A stretch of DNA of 64,000 bases from Lotus japonicus (GCF_012489685.1 NC_080044.1:29306369-29370368); one strand, 5' to 3'. Positions 50,827-63,599 are shown, counted from the first letter of the stretch. Translations and numbers: made by a program. The notes: generated by a model from the letters alone, not told the origin.

Positions 50827-53800
50827 TGTAACACCCCGATTTCGGTGGCGTCACTTTAGTAACCAAAATAAACTTAATGCGGAAAAACGTAAATATTTTT
50901 TTTTTTGATGACAACTAAGACTGAAATAAATAAAACCCAAATGCGAAAGGTAACAGAACTAATACACAATACATATAACATTCCCCGCTGTAAGTAGCGA
51001 CCTCGTCACGAGTAACCTCCAGTGACGGAAAGTAGAAAAGTGTAACGCCCGTAGGCAAAATGTACCATCCCCAAAATGATAGGTCAAGTGTCAGCAACAC
51101 AAGCCCTCCAAAAATAAGAATAAGTCAGAGCTATGACACTAACACCCAACCTTAGTAGACTCTAAACACCCATCCCCTATACTTCCATCATCGACTCTCA
51201 TCTGGTCATGCATGAAGTCCGGGTCCACGTCGAAGGCTCTGCGGTAGTCATTTCGCTCCGGGTCTTCCCCGAATGACGAAGAATCACGAAAGAATCCATC
51301 GACGGCATCTGACAAAAAGGGCATACATAGCCCCCCAAACACAGGTAGCACGTGCAAGGGTCAACTTACGGAATATAGGATAGAGAATACAAGACACCAG
51401 ATAAAGTATAAGGGGTATATATATATATATGTTGTCTATATACATATAAGTTCTGCATTGTCTACCCTAAGGTTTAAACATAGCATGTTATCAACACTCT
51501 AGTACAATTCCATCATAAAAGCACATAACGATATCTATCAACATCTACTCATCAAAACACATAACGATGTTTATCAACATCAACTCATCAAAACATATAA
51601 CGATACAATTAGAGTGCATGATATGTCAATGCAACGTCACTCTCGACGGTTCCAGAAAGAGTAGGCTGGGCACGTTTGAGTCGGTCCTAACACTGGCATT
51701 GTGTCGACCATAACCCCCGAGTGTCACTTACAACCTTGACATAGCCGGATCAGTCCTAACCCTGCGGGTCGACTTTTCCCTCCGCTATGCCCGACAATCA
51801 ACAGGTCGATCCTAACCTCACGGTCGATCATATCCCCCGTCGATGTCCGAATTACCCGAAGAAAGAATAGGCTGGGCACGTTTGAGTCGGTCCTAACACT
51901 GGCATTGTGTCGACCATAACTCCCGAGTGTCACTTACAACCTTGACATAGCCGGATCAGTCCTAACCCTGCGGGTCGACTTTTCTCTCCGCTATGCCCGA
52001 CAATCAACAGGTCGATCCTAACCTCACGGTCGATCATATCCCCCGTCGATGTCCGAATTACCCGAAGGTATAAACTGTACCCGAAGGTATAAACTGTACC
52101 CGAAGGTATAAACTGTACCCGAAGGCATAAACGGTACCCGAAGGTATAAACTGTACCCGAAGGTATAAACTGTACCCGAAGGCATAAACTGTACCCGAAG
52201 GCATAAACTGTACCCGAAGGCATAAACTGTACCCGAAGGTATAAACTGTACCCGAAGGCATAAACGGTACCCGAAGGTATAAACTGTACCCGAAGGCATA
52301 AACGGTACCCGAAGGTATAAACTGTATCTCATGATGATCTCCAAATCATCCGACTCATCTCTATCCGATGGTCAACACTGCTCAACGAGCAAAGAGCATC
52401 AACATGCTCGGAAACTACCCGTTTCCCGGCTTATCTCTCAGATAGCCCAACAACACAACTACTCCCAGAGCACAAGAGTATCAACATACTCAAAACCTCT
52501 CAACTTCCTCAACGCTTGGATCCGACGACACTTCTCGTTTTCCAAAACTAAGATCTTCATCCTAAGCTTCCTTTCGAGTTTATTATCATTATTTGAAGAT
52601 TTTAGAGGTTGTTTAATGTCTTATGAGTTTTCTTTACAAAATGATATCCTTTTTAATCTTATCGCGAATCTTATAAGTTCCCGGGATCTCCAAATCCCAA
52701 ATGACTCCAGAGAATGTCTCGATTCATGAAAAACCATAACAAGGCCCGAATCTCATTCGTCCTATCGAACTTTCTCAAAACTCTCAAAATAAAATCGGCA
52801 TGACCTGCCCGCTATTCTCACTACTCAGAAACTCAGATTTCATTGCAAATGCATAATTAACTCAGCACAAACAACCAACATGTCAAATCAACATATTATG
52901 CAATAACCACATAGCACTTAGCATATAAAGCATGCATCACACATCCTAAATTACCCACATAGCACTTAACATGAAATTCACTCTCAAAAACATTCAGTAG
53001 ATGAATCATCTACATTGTCAGCCGAAGCCTCAGAAAACATTTTCCCAATCATACACAAACAAGTGCATAAACAGTAAATCAAGTCGAATGCGTCGACACC
53101 TAAAGCATTAGCTAGTAAGGTAAGTTGCCCTTACCTCTAGTTATTCCAGCATTCTCCTCAAATGTTCCTTCACAATGAGCTCCTTGATCTTCAGGAAATT
53201 CTTCAAAAGAACCTTTAAAGTAAAACCACAGAATTCTATCAAAATCTATCGGAAACTAAGCTATCAATGCTCACTAAGGTTACACGAAGTAGTTCATACT
53301 CCGAGGTACGATAATCTAGCGCGAAAGGACAAGTTTTCGGAAAAGGAATTTTCCCCCTCCTCCCCTATAGGGCTCGGCCACTTTTCACAATTGTGGGGCT
53401 CGATTTTTCTTCGATCAAACTTGGTTCCTATGCTTTCATTAGTCGTAACTAAGGGTATTCTGAACTCGGAAAAATTATCGGATCAAAAACTGTCGCAGGG
53501 GTATTTTGGTCATGATTTTTAACTTAGAAATTTCAAAACTGAAATCCCAAAAACCAAATTTTGCAGGGACGTTACTAACGACGTTTATGACAACTAATCC
53601 TACTAACACTAAGCTAAGGCGATAGTTTTTAGCCTAAAGGTTGAAGCTTTACCTCAAAAACTCCAAAAATGGGTATTTAAGGCTAAAATTGATTCCGGCG
53701 GAATTCCGGCGACATAACGGAAAATCTAACCCGGCAGAAGTGATCTTGGGCACATAAGGAAGAGGTTTAGAATCAGAAATGAAAGATTCAGGATAGTTTT

Positions 53801-54748
53801 GCAAAAACCCATAAACTATCCACTCAGAAAAGTCTACAGAAAAGCTATGGAAAAAGCGATCAGAGGTAAGGATTAGCGACTATACCTCGAAACCTTGAAG
53901 TAGCAACTGATTGATCGACGATCAAGCAAGAAATGAAGAAAATCTCTCCTCCTCCTCTCCTATGCAAACTCGCGGCCTTGAATGGGTTTTTGGGTGAGTT
54001 TTGTGATTTTTTTCTCATTTCTTGGCTATATATATGAGGTTGGCAAAACGCGGTAAAATGAAAGTTTCGCGAATCTGATTTTTCCGGCGTCATTCTCCGT
54101 GAATTCTAAGATAGGTTTTGGCGAAAGAATTCCAAAACTAAAATGAGGTCTCCTTGTATTTTTGGCGACTAATGCATAATCGGTATAAAACTATTTTACC
54201 CGATAAGTTGCTTTTTGCATCGGATGTCGGAATAGAAAACTTCCTTCTGAAGAAAGATTAAAATCATCAAGAGAAATAGGTGTACGCGTGTGGAATATTC
54301 ATTTGAAGCTCTGAATAGAAAAAGTCTTCATTGTCGAGAAATTCTAGGGTTTCGAAATACCAGGGTTTCGGTTTCGGCAAACTTCCGATGATTGGAATCG
54401 GACGTTCGTAGATTCTAGAGTTTCGCCTCGAAACGATTGTGATATATGGAAAAAGAGAAGTTCTAACATTTCTCTGAAGGTTTTTGGACTAAAATCCTAC
54501 AGTGTTCCAAGGGTGGAACATAGTGTTATTTCCTAAGATTCTTGTCCTAGGTTTTTAAAGCGAATATTAGTCGTGCTATAACTTAAATCGACTTCGATAC
54601 GATCCTTTGACTTTTCCTGAACTTTCTCCTTCATAAATTTATTTCATTTGGTAAACTCTAGTTCAGGTTTCCCTTCACAATATATCAACCCTAATCGTAA
54701 ATGGAAATCTCTTCCACTGATCCTAAGCTTAAAATCTTGGGTCTTACA
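50827..54748 (-). mobile_element. LTR4 of the family I array (outer right)
   Basis: 3922 bp, ending at the ATTCA target duplication. Private markers on its right side include CAGCATTCTCC, CACAGAATTC, TTAGTCGTAAC, GATTAGCG and TATATATATGAGG. The reduced LTR frame is at 51139-51357. Confidence 0.92.
52060..52325. repeat. 19-bp minisatellite in LTR4, 14 units
   Basis: Code: Tt Tt Tt Cg Tt Tt Ct Ct Ct Tt Cg Tt Cg Tt. Confidence 0.93.
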
Positions 54749-57197
54749 ATTCACACGCCTCAGTCCATGCAAAAGGTTGATCCTTCCTCGTCAGTTGAGT
54801 CAAAGGTCCAACAATCTTGGCAAATCCCTCAATGAAGCGTCTATAATATCCAGCTAAACCCACAAAACTTCTGATCTGTGTCACTGTCTTCGGTTGCTCC
54901 CAAGCCAAAACAGTCTCTACTTTCGCCGGATCCACAGCTATGCCTTCCTTTGAGATAACATGGCCTAAGAAATTAACTTCCTCCAGCCATAATTCACACT
55001 TGGAAGGGTTCGCATACAGCTTTTTCCCTCTCAACACTTGTAAAACTTGGCGCAAATGTTCCTCATGTTCCTTCGCGTCCTTCGAATATATCAGTATGTC
55101 ATCAATAAACACCACCACAAACCGATCTAAGAATTCATGAAAGATGCGGTTCATGTAATCCATGAAAACAGCAGGTGCATTCGTCACCCCAAACGGCATC
55201 ACTAGGTACTCGTAGTGTCCGTAGCGAGTTCTGAAAGCAGTCTTCGGTATATCCTCAGTCTTCACTCTGATCTGATGATAGCCTGACTTCAAGTCTATCT
55301 TGGAAAATACGGCAGCCCCTCGTAATTGATCCATCAAATCATCTATCCTCGGTAACGGGTATCTGTTCTTGATCGTCGCCTTGTTCAGTTGTTGATAATC
55401 TACACATAATCTCGACTTCCCGTCTTTCTTCTTGACTAATAGCACTGGCGCTCCCCACGGTGAAACGCTTGGCCGAATGAATCCCTTTGCCGAAAGATCC
55501 TCCAACTGAGATTTCAACTCTACTAACTCTGCAGGTGCCATACGGTAAGGTGCAATCGAGATCGGTCTGGTTCCGGGTACAATGTCGATCACAAACTCTA
55601 CATCGCGTACTGGTGGTAGTCCAGGTACGTCTCCAGGAAAAACATCAGCAAAGTCTCGAACCACCGGAATGCCATGAACATCCGAATCCTTCCTCCCCTC
55701 CAGACTTAGCAATGAAAAGTACTTCTGAGTGCCCTCGCTCAACGATGCACTAATGTGGTTAGTAGAAAGATACTCGAAAAGATCCGAGTCTGGGAACACC
55801 ACTTTCTTTCGACTACAGTCCAAAAGACAATGGTAGTGGGATAACCAATCCATCCCTAGGATTACATCTAGATTTTTAAGGGGTAAACATACTAGATTGG
55901 CATGAAAAGTTCTATCTATATATACTACTGAACAGTGCATGCATGCAGCATTAGCAATTAGAGTCCTAGCAGGTGTAGTTACCATAAGATCAAAACTCAA
56001 AGCAGTAATAGGCAGATTCAGTCTTGATACACAATCCTTAGAGACAAAAGAATGAGTTGCACCAGAATCAAAGAGTACAGTTAGAAGATTACCGTCGATT
56101 TCACATTCCCCTATGATCAAGCCATCCACTCCTTCCGCCTCTTCACCATCCATTGTATACACTCTTCCCCTCGCAGCTGGGCGCTTTCCACTAACAGCAT
56201 TCACAGACGGTTTAGCCTTCGGTGCCTTGCAATCCACAGCCAGATGCCCGGGTCGATTGCAGTTGTAGCATCTTGGTGGCATCGTGCAGCTGTTTGCATA
56301 GTGCCCGACCGCTCCACATCTGAAACAGGTCACATCACGGTTTGGGGTACGGTTTCCCGATCCTCCAGAAGTAGCAGCAGCAGCCATCGGCTTGTAAGAT
56401 TCTGGGGTAAACCCTCTCCCCGCAGGACGTTGATACGGCTTCTTCGCCTGAAATCTTCCTCTTCCTTGAAAATTCTGTGGTGTTGACCTCACTGGTCCTC
56501 CTACTCCAGCCCTGTTCAATCTCCTATTCTTCATCAACTCCACCTCTGTTGCCTTCTCAACCAATGCTTGAAATCTCATGATCCCTAACGGTCTCACTGA
56601 GTCCTCAATATCAGCTCTCAATCCCCTCACAAAGCGCTTGCACATATAGGGTTCATCAACTTGGTCACGGAAAAATCGAAAGTGTTTTGCCAAAGACTCC
56701 AACTTAGCAGCATATTCCGGAATGGTCATGCTCCCTTGTCTAAGAGTCAGAAACTGTGATTCACGCTCGTCACGAGCACTGTCAGGAAAATACTTCTCGA
56801 GAAAAGCAGTTCGAAAAGAATTCCAGTTCACCTCAACATGGTTTGCTTCCATTATCCCTCTGGCGCCTCTCCACCAGTACTCAGCATCACCCAACAACAG
56901 AAAGGTTGCCATCCCCACCTTGGCTCCCTCAGCAGTCTGTAACACGCCAAATATCTTCTCTATTTCCTCAATCCAGAGATCCGCTTTGTCCGGGTCAGTA
57001 CCTCCCGAAAACTTAGGTGGATCCTGTCTCCTGAAATCATTCAACCCCTTGTTCTGATCCCGAGTCACCTCCCTCTGACGCAGGTGTTGATCACGCGCTT
57101 CCTCCGCAGCACGCCTCTGAGCATTGTCATTCGCTTGATTAGTCATCGCCTGAGCCATAGTGGCCATCATCTCCGCTAGTTGATTCGTGTTCACCAT
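54749..57197 (-). pseudogene. Family O gag-pol, 5' half: gag, protease, reverse transcriptase
   Basis: Open from ATG 57197 to the insertion border, ~816 codons. Gag domain at ~60-230 ([55 protein letters not shown]). Two CCHC knuckles at ~290-325 ([14 protein letters not shown] and [14 protein letters not shown]) follow a basic Arg-rich stretch. Protease active site [11 protein letters not shown] at ~380. Reverse transcriptase at ~560-790 ([55 protein letters not shown] from residue 697, [13 protein letters not shown]). The frame is undamaged up to WTEACE, where the family I array enters. The leader from the 5' LTR to this ATG is ~207 bases. Confidence 0.93.
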
Positions 57198-57284
57198 CGT
57201 CTGTTACCCCAAGGAAACTATTAGTCCTAATCGTATTATAGCACCAAAACTATCCCATATGATTAAGTAACAATGCAATCAATT

Positions 57285-57302
57285 AGAACGAAAAATCGTT
57301 CT
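57285..57302 (-). other. Leader hairpin, family O
   Basis: A seven-base stem AGAACGA/TCGTTCT with a four-base loop, 83 bases from the primer-binding site and within the leader upstream of gag. Confidence 0.6.
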
Positions 57303-57389
57303 GCAGACAATCAATTTTCACTCTTTGCTGAGTCACACAACCTAGCACAGAAGACCTATTCCCCAAAGACTCCCAAAAGACTCGACTAA

Positions 57390-57401
57390 GCTCTGATACC
57401 A
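57390..57401 (-). other. Primer-binding site of family O element
   Basis: TGGTATCAGAGC on minus, complementary to the initiator-methionine tRNA, three bases from the 5' LTR. Confidence 0.9.
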
Positions 57402-57404
57402 CAA

Positions 57405-60400
57405 TGTAACACCCCGATTTCCAGGTGTCACTTTAGTAACTCAAAAATAAACTTTACGCGAAAAACCGGTATATTTTTTTTCGATTCCTTTTTAAATTAA
57501 AGCGACATAAAATAAAGACATAACCCAACATCTAACTAACCGATGTACAAACATATATACATGTACAGCCTCAGTTGCACGTCAACGTCACGCGCACTCG
57601 CAGTGACCTCAAAGTAGTGTGCCCGTAGGCAAATATGTACAGAACCAGTAGTGTAAGTAAAAGATCATAAGTACAGTCATCCAAGAGAAAGTCGGCTCCA
57701 AAAATGGCCTAAACAAAAGACCCCTATAGTCCGACAGACTCTCTGTGATTCCTCATCAAGAGAACCACACAAAAAGCCATGCATCGGGAACCTACCCTGT
57801 CCCAAAAGTAAGACGAATAAGAGCTCTACACAAAAAAAATGACGCTGCCTAACCTACCCTCCCAGTACCGCTCATAGCTCCTCCTCCTCTCCCTCGTCGC
57901 TCGGCGAGTAGCTGTCCCCACTGCTGTCGGAGTCCGAGTCGGAATCCACCGTGGTCATCTCGGTGTCCAAGTCCACGACCTCCCTCCTAACTGTCCTGCA
58001 CACCGTCCTAGTCAAGCCCGTCTCAACATCCACCTCTCCAGTAAGAACATCCTCCTCCACCACCCGAACTAGGGGTTCCACACGGTAGCCGCGCGGTGGA
58101 GTAAAAGGAAAACGACGTGAGGCAGATGGAACAACTGACTCCCTCTTCGGCTGCACGAGCCTCAAGGACGACGCCACGTCGGTAGGGTCGATAGCAGTAG
58201 CAGGAGGTGGCGCAACAGGTGTAGCAACAGCAACCTCGATCTCGGCTGGGTCCTCGTCATCGGAAGAAGATTAAGTCGGAGGTGGTGCAGGTGGTCCTCG
58301 ACCAGTACCTGGTCCACAGCGAACTGAAGGCGGCAAGTCAAAGCTCAGCTCCATGCGTCGTTGCACTCCCCTCGTCAAACGTCCACGCTCGTCTGTCCGG
58401 TCCTCCATGACCCTTCCCCGGTACGTCGCCCGATGACCCGCAACATCGATCACCCAAGCGGTGGGGGCATGACGGTCCACCAACTCATACCTGATCCCCC
58501 CCGAGGGAGAGACCATCGAAAACCAGTCCGCCATCGACATCTGGCAGCAGGCCGACCGCCCAAACACAAACATGAAACCAAAGCCAAAGCGCTAGGGTCA
58601 ACTCACGGAACAAAGTAATTATACACTCAACATGTGATTGGGGTATAGATATATATGTTGATATATATATATATATATAGATAATCCTAGCATGTTATTG
58701 GCTCTAACAATGCTTCAATAATTCAAATAGCATACAATTCCAGTCAGAGTGAATGTATGCGTGAAATGCAATTCAATATGATCCGGATAGTTCAAGTGGG
58801 ATGGGCACCATCGAGTCAGTCCTAACACCGGCCTAGTGTTTAACCATTTCCGCTCAGGTGTCACTTACAAACCCATGCATTGTCGGATCAGCCCCAACCA
58901 CCCTAGGTCGTGCCACTCTGCCCGCTATGCCGAAGATACACCCAGGTGTTCTTCGATGAAGGCAATCCCCAACCTTCGTGAAGCATTCCCGTTCTTCACC
59001 GTAAGTGAAGCATTCCTGTTCTTCACCAAGACCCAATCTTTCGATCGTACAAACCCCAAATGATGCATGATGCAATATGGTTAGCCAAACATCGAATCGT
59101 CCTCCCAACGCAAGTGTTTAGCTCAAAACCCAATTTCAAAACCCAAGAGTTTAGTGTCGGTCAATACAACACAACTCCAACAACAAGAGTACTAAAGTAC
59201 TCGGTGACTTTCAATCATCACCGTGGCTCACCCCCCCTGGTGTCCAGCAATTCTCCAGAACCCACAACAAAAGTCGACTTTTCCCCGTCTTTCACAATCA
59301 TTTTCCCCTTTAGATTCCCTATGGTTTATTCGTTAATAAAAATGTTTCGAAATGAATTAGTCAGGTTATGAGTTTAATTCTTGAATACTAAATTCTCTAA
59401 GGTCTCTAGTTTTCGAAATTCTATTCATTCTAAGTTTTATAAAAACCCACCAAATGTAAATCCCGGGGAAAGTCTAAGTATACAAACAAATGGCTAAGTC
59501 TCAAACCCCCTGTTTGAACTTGCTTAGGGTTGTTTCCCCAACCCGAAATATCAAAGATAACCAGTTCAATGAATCCCCACTCCGAAGTCGCGTCAAAACG
59601 CACAATTCAATAACATCTCAATACCATAAGTTATGGAAGACCTCATAACATTAATTCATCATTATAATCAATATCAAAGTAAAGCATAAGTCGAATTTAT
59701 CGACGCCTATCATGCAGTCTTAGCTAAAAGGTAAGTTGCCCTAACCTCGAGTTGCTCCAGCCTTGTGGTCTAAGTTTCCTTCACACAATTGCTCTGAGAA
59801 ACCCAAAGTTCCTTCAACTGAACCTCGGAGAAAACAAAGCAGAAATCCAACAAAATCGATTAGCTCGATCACAATACAACTCATTAACGATAGACAAAGC
59901 ATTGAAGCTTCAGAATACAACAATCGAGTACGAAAAGACAAGTTTTCGAAAACGAAAAACTCCCCCCCCACTAACATGCTCTCGGCCAAAAGAGGAAAAG
60001 AGCTCCGGCTCTTTTTCTTCGATCTAATCTGATTACAAGGTAGTTTTAGGGTAAAACTAAGGTAAAGAAACTGTCGGAAAAATTTTCGGACGATCGGATC
60101 GAAATACGGCTATTCAGGGGCGTTTTGGTCCCAAATAAAAGCTCAAAACCTCAAAGTTAAAGCTTCGGAAAACAAATTTGACAGCGATGTTCCTAACGAC
60201 ATTTGTAGCAACTAATCCTAAAGGCACGAAGTCGGATTGCGACTTTTCGACATTAAAGTTTCGATATGTGCACAAAAAGGGTTTTAAATCAGTTTTTCAG
60301 ATCCTTGACAACTCGATCAAAATCGGCGAATATCGGCGAGTGTTCTAGGCTCTTGGGCAAGTACAGAAGATATCCCAAGCGAAAAATCAAGAAACACGGA

Positions 60401-61323
60401 TAGTTTTACGAAAAGCTCGAAACTTTGAGCACAGAAAGAGATATAGAAACGCAGTAGAAACAATGATCAGAGGTAAGAATCAAGCTAGTTACCTCGATAC
60501 CTTGAAGTAGGGACAAACAGCTCGAAGATCGGTCGAGTTTCGGCGAAAATCTCTTCTCCTCTTTTCTCTCCTCAACCTGCGGCCTCAATGGAAGAAAATG
60601 GAAGATATTTTGAATTTTTCAACTATTTATAGGAAGGTGAAATCGCGGGAAAATGAAAATTTCGCGATTCCGATTTTTGCAGCACGTTCATCGGTGAATT
60701 CTAAGAGAGATTCTGGCGATAGAATTCCAGAACTCAAAACAAATCTCTAGAATTAGGGAAAAACGATCTCTAAAACCGCAAAAGCGGTGTAAGTTAATCT
60801 GTCCTGAAAAACTACTTTTTGCTGTGAAGGTCAGACGATAAAACTTCGTTCTGAAGAAAGATTGGAAACATCGAAACAAATCTGGCAACGCAGACGGAAA
60901 CTTCGTTAAAAGCTCCGAATAGAAAAAGTCTTCATTCAGTGATTGAATTTAGGGTTTTGAAGCAAAGAAATTAGCGTCGTCGGACTTCCGAGAAGTGAAT
61001 ACTATCGTGCGTACAGTCCAGGGTTCCGAAATGAAACACTGGTCGAAGCAAAAATAAAGAGAACTTTTTAATTTTTCCAAGGATTTGAAATCTCACTTAA
61101 ACGTTGCTTTAAGTGCGAAATTAGCCTATTCTGGACACTCTCGCTATAAGGCAGGTGTGCAGACGACTCGCACTAACTCCTAAAACAACTATGAAACATT
61201 CCTCAAGCAATTCCTGAACTTTCTTCTTCATTAATCTTTCTCAAACGACGAACTCCTGTCACGCTTACACTGGTCCTACGCGTGAGTCGGAAAGTAACTA
61301 GTTCTGTAAATCCAGGTCTTACA
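57405..61323 (-). mobile_element. 5' LTR of family O element
   Basis: 3919 bp; TATAAATA on minus at 60631-60624. It differs from the 3' LTR by scattered substitutions and short indels, one of which creates a stop in the LTR frame. Confidence 0.93.
57872..58573 (-). pseudogene. LTR-encoded protein, 5' LTR copy, interrupted by one nonsense codon
   Basis: Identical in plan to the 233-aa frame of the 3' LTR, but the codon TCA after PPPT is TAA here (58271-58273), leaving a 100-residue N-terminal piece that contains the whole conserved block and a separate downstream frame (58177-57872) for the acidic half. Because LTRs are identical at insertion, the stop arose after integration. It is a single-base change and could also be a sequencing error. 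Confidence 0.6.
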
Positions 61324-61328
61324 ATAGG

Positions 61329-61503
61329 CATATATGGTCTTTTTCCATTCTTCAAGATAATGAAAGTGATTTACTAAGAATCAAAATGCATTTAAAACAT
61401 AAAACCCAACAAAATGTCTTTAAAAAGATAACAATAGCGGGATGCAAAAGAAAAAGGAAAGGAACTAAAATTGTCATGCTACACAATGTTAAAGACAAAA
61501 GGA
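61329..61503. other. Flank right of the family O insertion
   Basis: AT-rich, probably the 3' untranslated part of the transposon pseudogene that follows on minus. Confidence 0.5.
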
Positions 61504-63599
61504 TTAATCGGCGAGCTCATCTCCACGAGCTTCTTGAACAACTAGTGACTGCTCTCCTTCATGAGGTTGATTGGGCACGCCAGAATCTGGAATATCTACA
61601 GGAGGTGAGGCGGGTCGATTGCCCGGATCCTCGACATTCATTTCAACACGGGCCTGAATTATGAGGTTGGCTTCAATGGGATCAACGTTCACTAGCGGGT
61701 CCACAATCATAGCTTGAACTTCATTATCAGTTCAACTTCATGGCCAACTTCAACTTTATTGTCAGCTTCTCCTTCGGAATCTTCAGAGTCCGAATCAGCA
61801 TCCGACCCGACCAAATCACCGTTGACAATTTGCTTATAGGGACCCAGTGGCTTCAAATCAAATTCCGGGTCAAGGAAGCGAACTTGGCGTTTGGCGTGTT
61901 TGAAGCCCTCCTCATACTTGGTAATAGCCTTTTATGTTAAGGAGTGAATGTTCTCGTTGGCCTAGGCGAGAAGGACTTGAAGGTGCCCTATCTCCCCATG
62001 ATGTCGAGACATAGCTTCGACGAGTTCATTATTTTGGTCGTTTAATTTCTTCTCCAGGGAAGCACAGACAGCATCAAGTTCATCTTGCAATCGTTTGTTT
62101 GTGATGTTCAATTCTGACAACCGCTTTTCAGCTTCAGTGTGACCTTCTTCAGCAACCTCTTTGGCTCTCTTTTCTGTAGCCATATCAGTTTGGGTTTTAT
62201 CTAGTAACAATTTCAGGCGGGCCACGTCAGACTCTAATCGCTCTCGCCCCGCGTCGTGCGCTGCATAAACCTTCGCCAACGAGGTGGCAAGAGTCGCAAT
62301 TTTGAGATCATGATTGGCCATAGCCTCACACGTCTCGTTCATCCCCAAGCGGCGGACGGTGGGGGTTAGTAAGTCAAGAGACATCTTGTCAGCAACAAAA
62401 CAACAACAGCTTAGCCGAGAGTCCCAAGGGGAAGCAGCATGCTCAAGGGTCAGGTCCTCAAAATATGTCAACAAACTTCTCCACTGGTGATCAGTGTACC
62501 TTGCGGACGTCGTGCGCGATGACCCGCCAACAGTGGTAGCCTTCACGATTTTAGAGGCTTTGTGTTGAGGTTGTGAAGCTTGGGACCCCTCAAGGAATTT
62601 CTTCAACGATTGAGTATTAGATTCCGCCGAAGTGCCTCTTTTTCTTTTCCCTTTTTCAGCTTCAGTGGAAGGGGCCTTGGTGGCGGGTTCGGCCTAAGTT
62701 TTCTTTTCTAGCTTCATTTTCTTTTTGGAACCCGCTTACGACTGCTTTCGCAGCCTTTGTTCTTTCTCCAGTGCACGCTGGCGTTTATGGAATGAAGCCA
62801 TCCCATCAAGGGTCAAGTTTGCGCCTTCAACTGCAAAGGAGTTGAACAAATGTCAGAAAAAATACACAAAACAAGAGTGCAAGAAAATAGCAAAATATAT
62901 TACACTCGCCATTTCACAAGAACTCATCAACTTTATCCTTGGGCGGCAGCTTTGATGAGTTGGGAATAGGAGAGTTGATGGATCTCCTTAAGGAAGCTGA
63001 CCGCGGGAACTTGATCTGGAATCAGCATCCCGTCAACAATCTTAATGGAAGTTTTCAGGACATCAGTCTAGTACAGTGGAAATTTATATGAGCAGTCCGC
63101 ATATGTTGTCAATTGGGCGAAATCCGGATTGTCAAACACTTTAAACTAGAGGCCATGGAAGTCTTTGTGAAAATTATTTTTGAAGGGGTGAAAGTGGGCA
63201 GAATTGTTGTTTGATGTTGGAAATGAGGTTGGCGGCGGCGGAGGCAACGCCTTTCACCCTTATCAGATGACCACACAAAATCTCAAAACAACGAAGAAAG
63301 CCCCAGCTGTTGGGATGCAATTGTGTCGGGGCGATGTTGACAGTGCTAAGGGCCTCACAAATGAAGTTAGAAAAAGGAAGTTTGAATCCCATGTCCACAA
63401 AAATAGTATAATACAGAAAAACTCAATGCAACATCGACAAGCCAATAGGTTTGTGAGACGTGATGACTTCTTTAGGCCCCGACACTCCAAGGAGTACTAG
63501 GGAGTCGTAACCGTCACGATAGAGGCCACCACAAGCGGCAACAATCGCCTCGACATCTTCAAGGGATGAATAAATAGACGGGACATTGAAGTCTGGGTT
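61504..63599 (-). pseudogene. PF04195-type ('putative gypsy type transposon') protein with coiled coil, multiply broken
   Basis: On minus, first part 63599-~62942: VPSIYSSLEDVEAIVAACGG and YRDGYDSLVLLGV, then MGFKLPFSNFICEAL and IAPTQLHPNSWGFLRCFEIL, the hallmark of this plant transposon-associated domain, then ISPF/KF..W-type sequence to FLKEIHQLSYSQLIKAAA. A probable intron (acceptor TTTGCAG at ~62842-62836) follows. The second part, ~62835-61504, has a basic region, then a long coiled coil (residues rich in Leu/Glu/Lys, 62300-61980), then YEEGFKHAKRQVRFLDPEFD and an acidic tail. Damage: in-frame stops near 63423, 63140, 63080, 62745, 62690, 61962 and 61930 and frameshifts near 63178 and 61730. 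The cellular role of such proteins is unknown. Confidence 0.72.

Larger units (their letters stand above)
38213..54748 (-). mobile_element. Tandem array of a non-autonomous chromovirus (family I): four LTRs, three interiors
   Basis: The array begins TGTAACACCCCG and ends ..GGGTCTTACA, flanked once by ATTCA (38208-38212 and 54749-54753), so it entered as one insertion. Order on plus: LTR1, interior 1, LTR2, interior 2, N gap, partial LTR3, interior 3, LTR4; the repeat period is ~5.26 kb. The ~1.33-kb interiors keep only the polypurine tract, a broken chromodomain tail, a leader and a primer-binding site, so the element lacks all enzymes. The closest autonomous relative in the window is its own host element O, and element A belongs to the same LTR family as I. 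Confidence 0.9.
32277..61323 (-). mobile_element. Autonomous Tekay/Del-like Ty3/gypsy chromovirus (family O) with a nested insertion
   Basis: Paired LTRs (32277-36197, 3921 bp; 57405-61323, 3919 bp) are flanked by ATAGG on both sides (32272-32276 and 61324-61328). Read on minus the order is 5' LTR, primer-binding site, leader, gag-protease-RT, [insertion], RNase H-integrase-chromodomain, polypurine tract, 3' LTR. Without the 16,536-bp insertion and one copy of its five-base duplication the element is 12,506 bp and its single gag-pol frame is a whole number of codons (1474). The LTRs differ at a few dozen positions at most, so insertion was recent, but earlier than the nested array whose LTRs are more alike. 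Confidence 0.95.

Noticed and set aside
32277..61323. An endogenous plant pararetrovirus (caulimovirus-like) origin
   Set aside because: LTRs with target duplications, integrase and gypsy domain order identify LTR retrotransposons; no movement protein or viral coat motif is seen.
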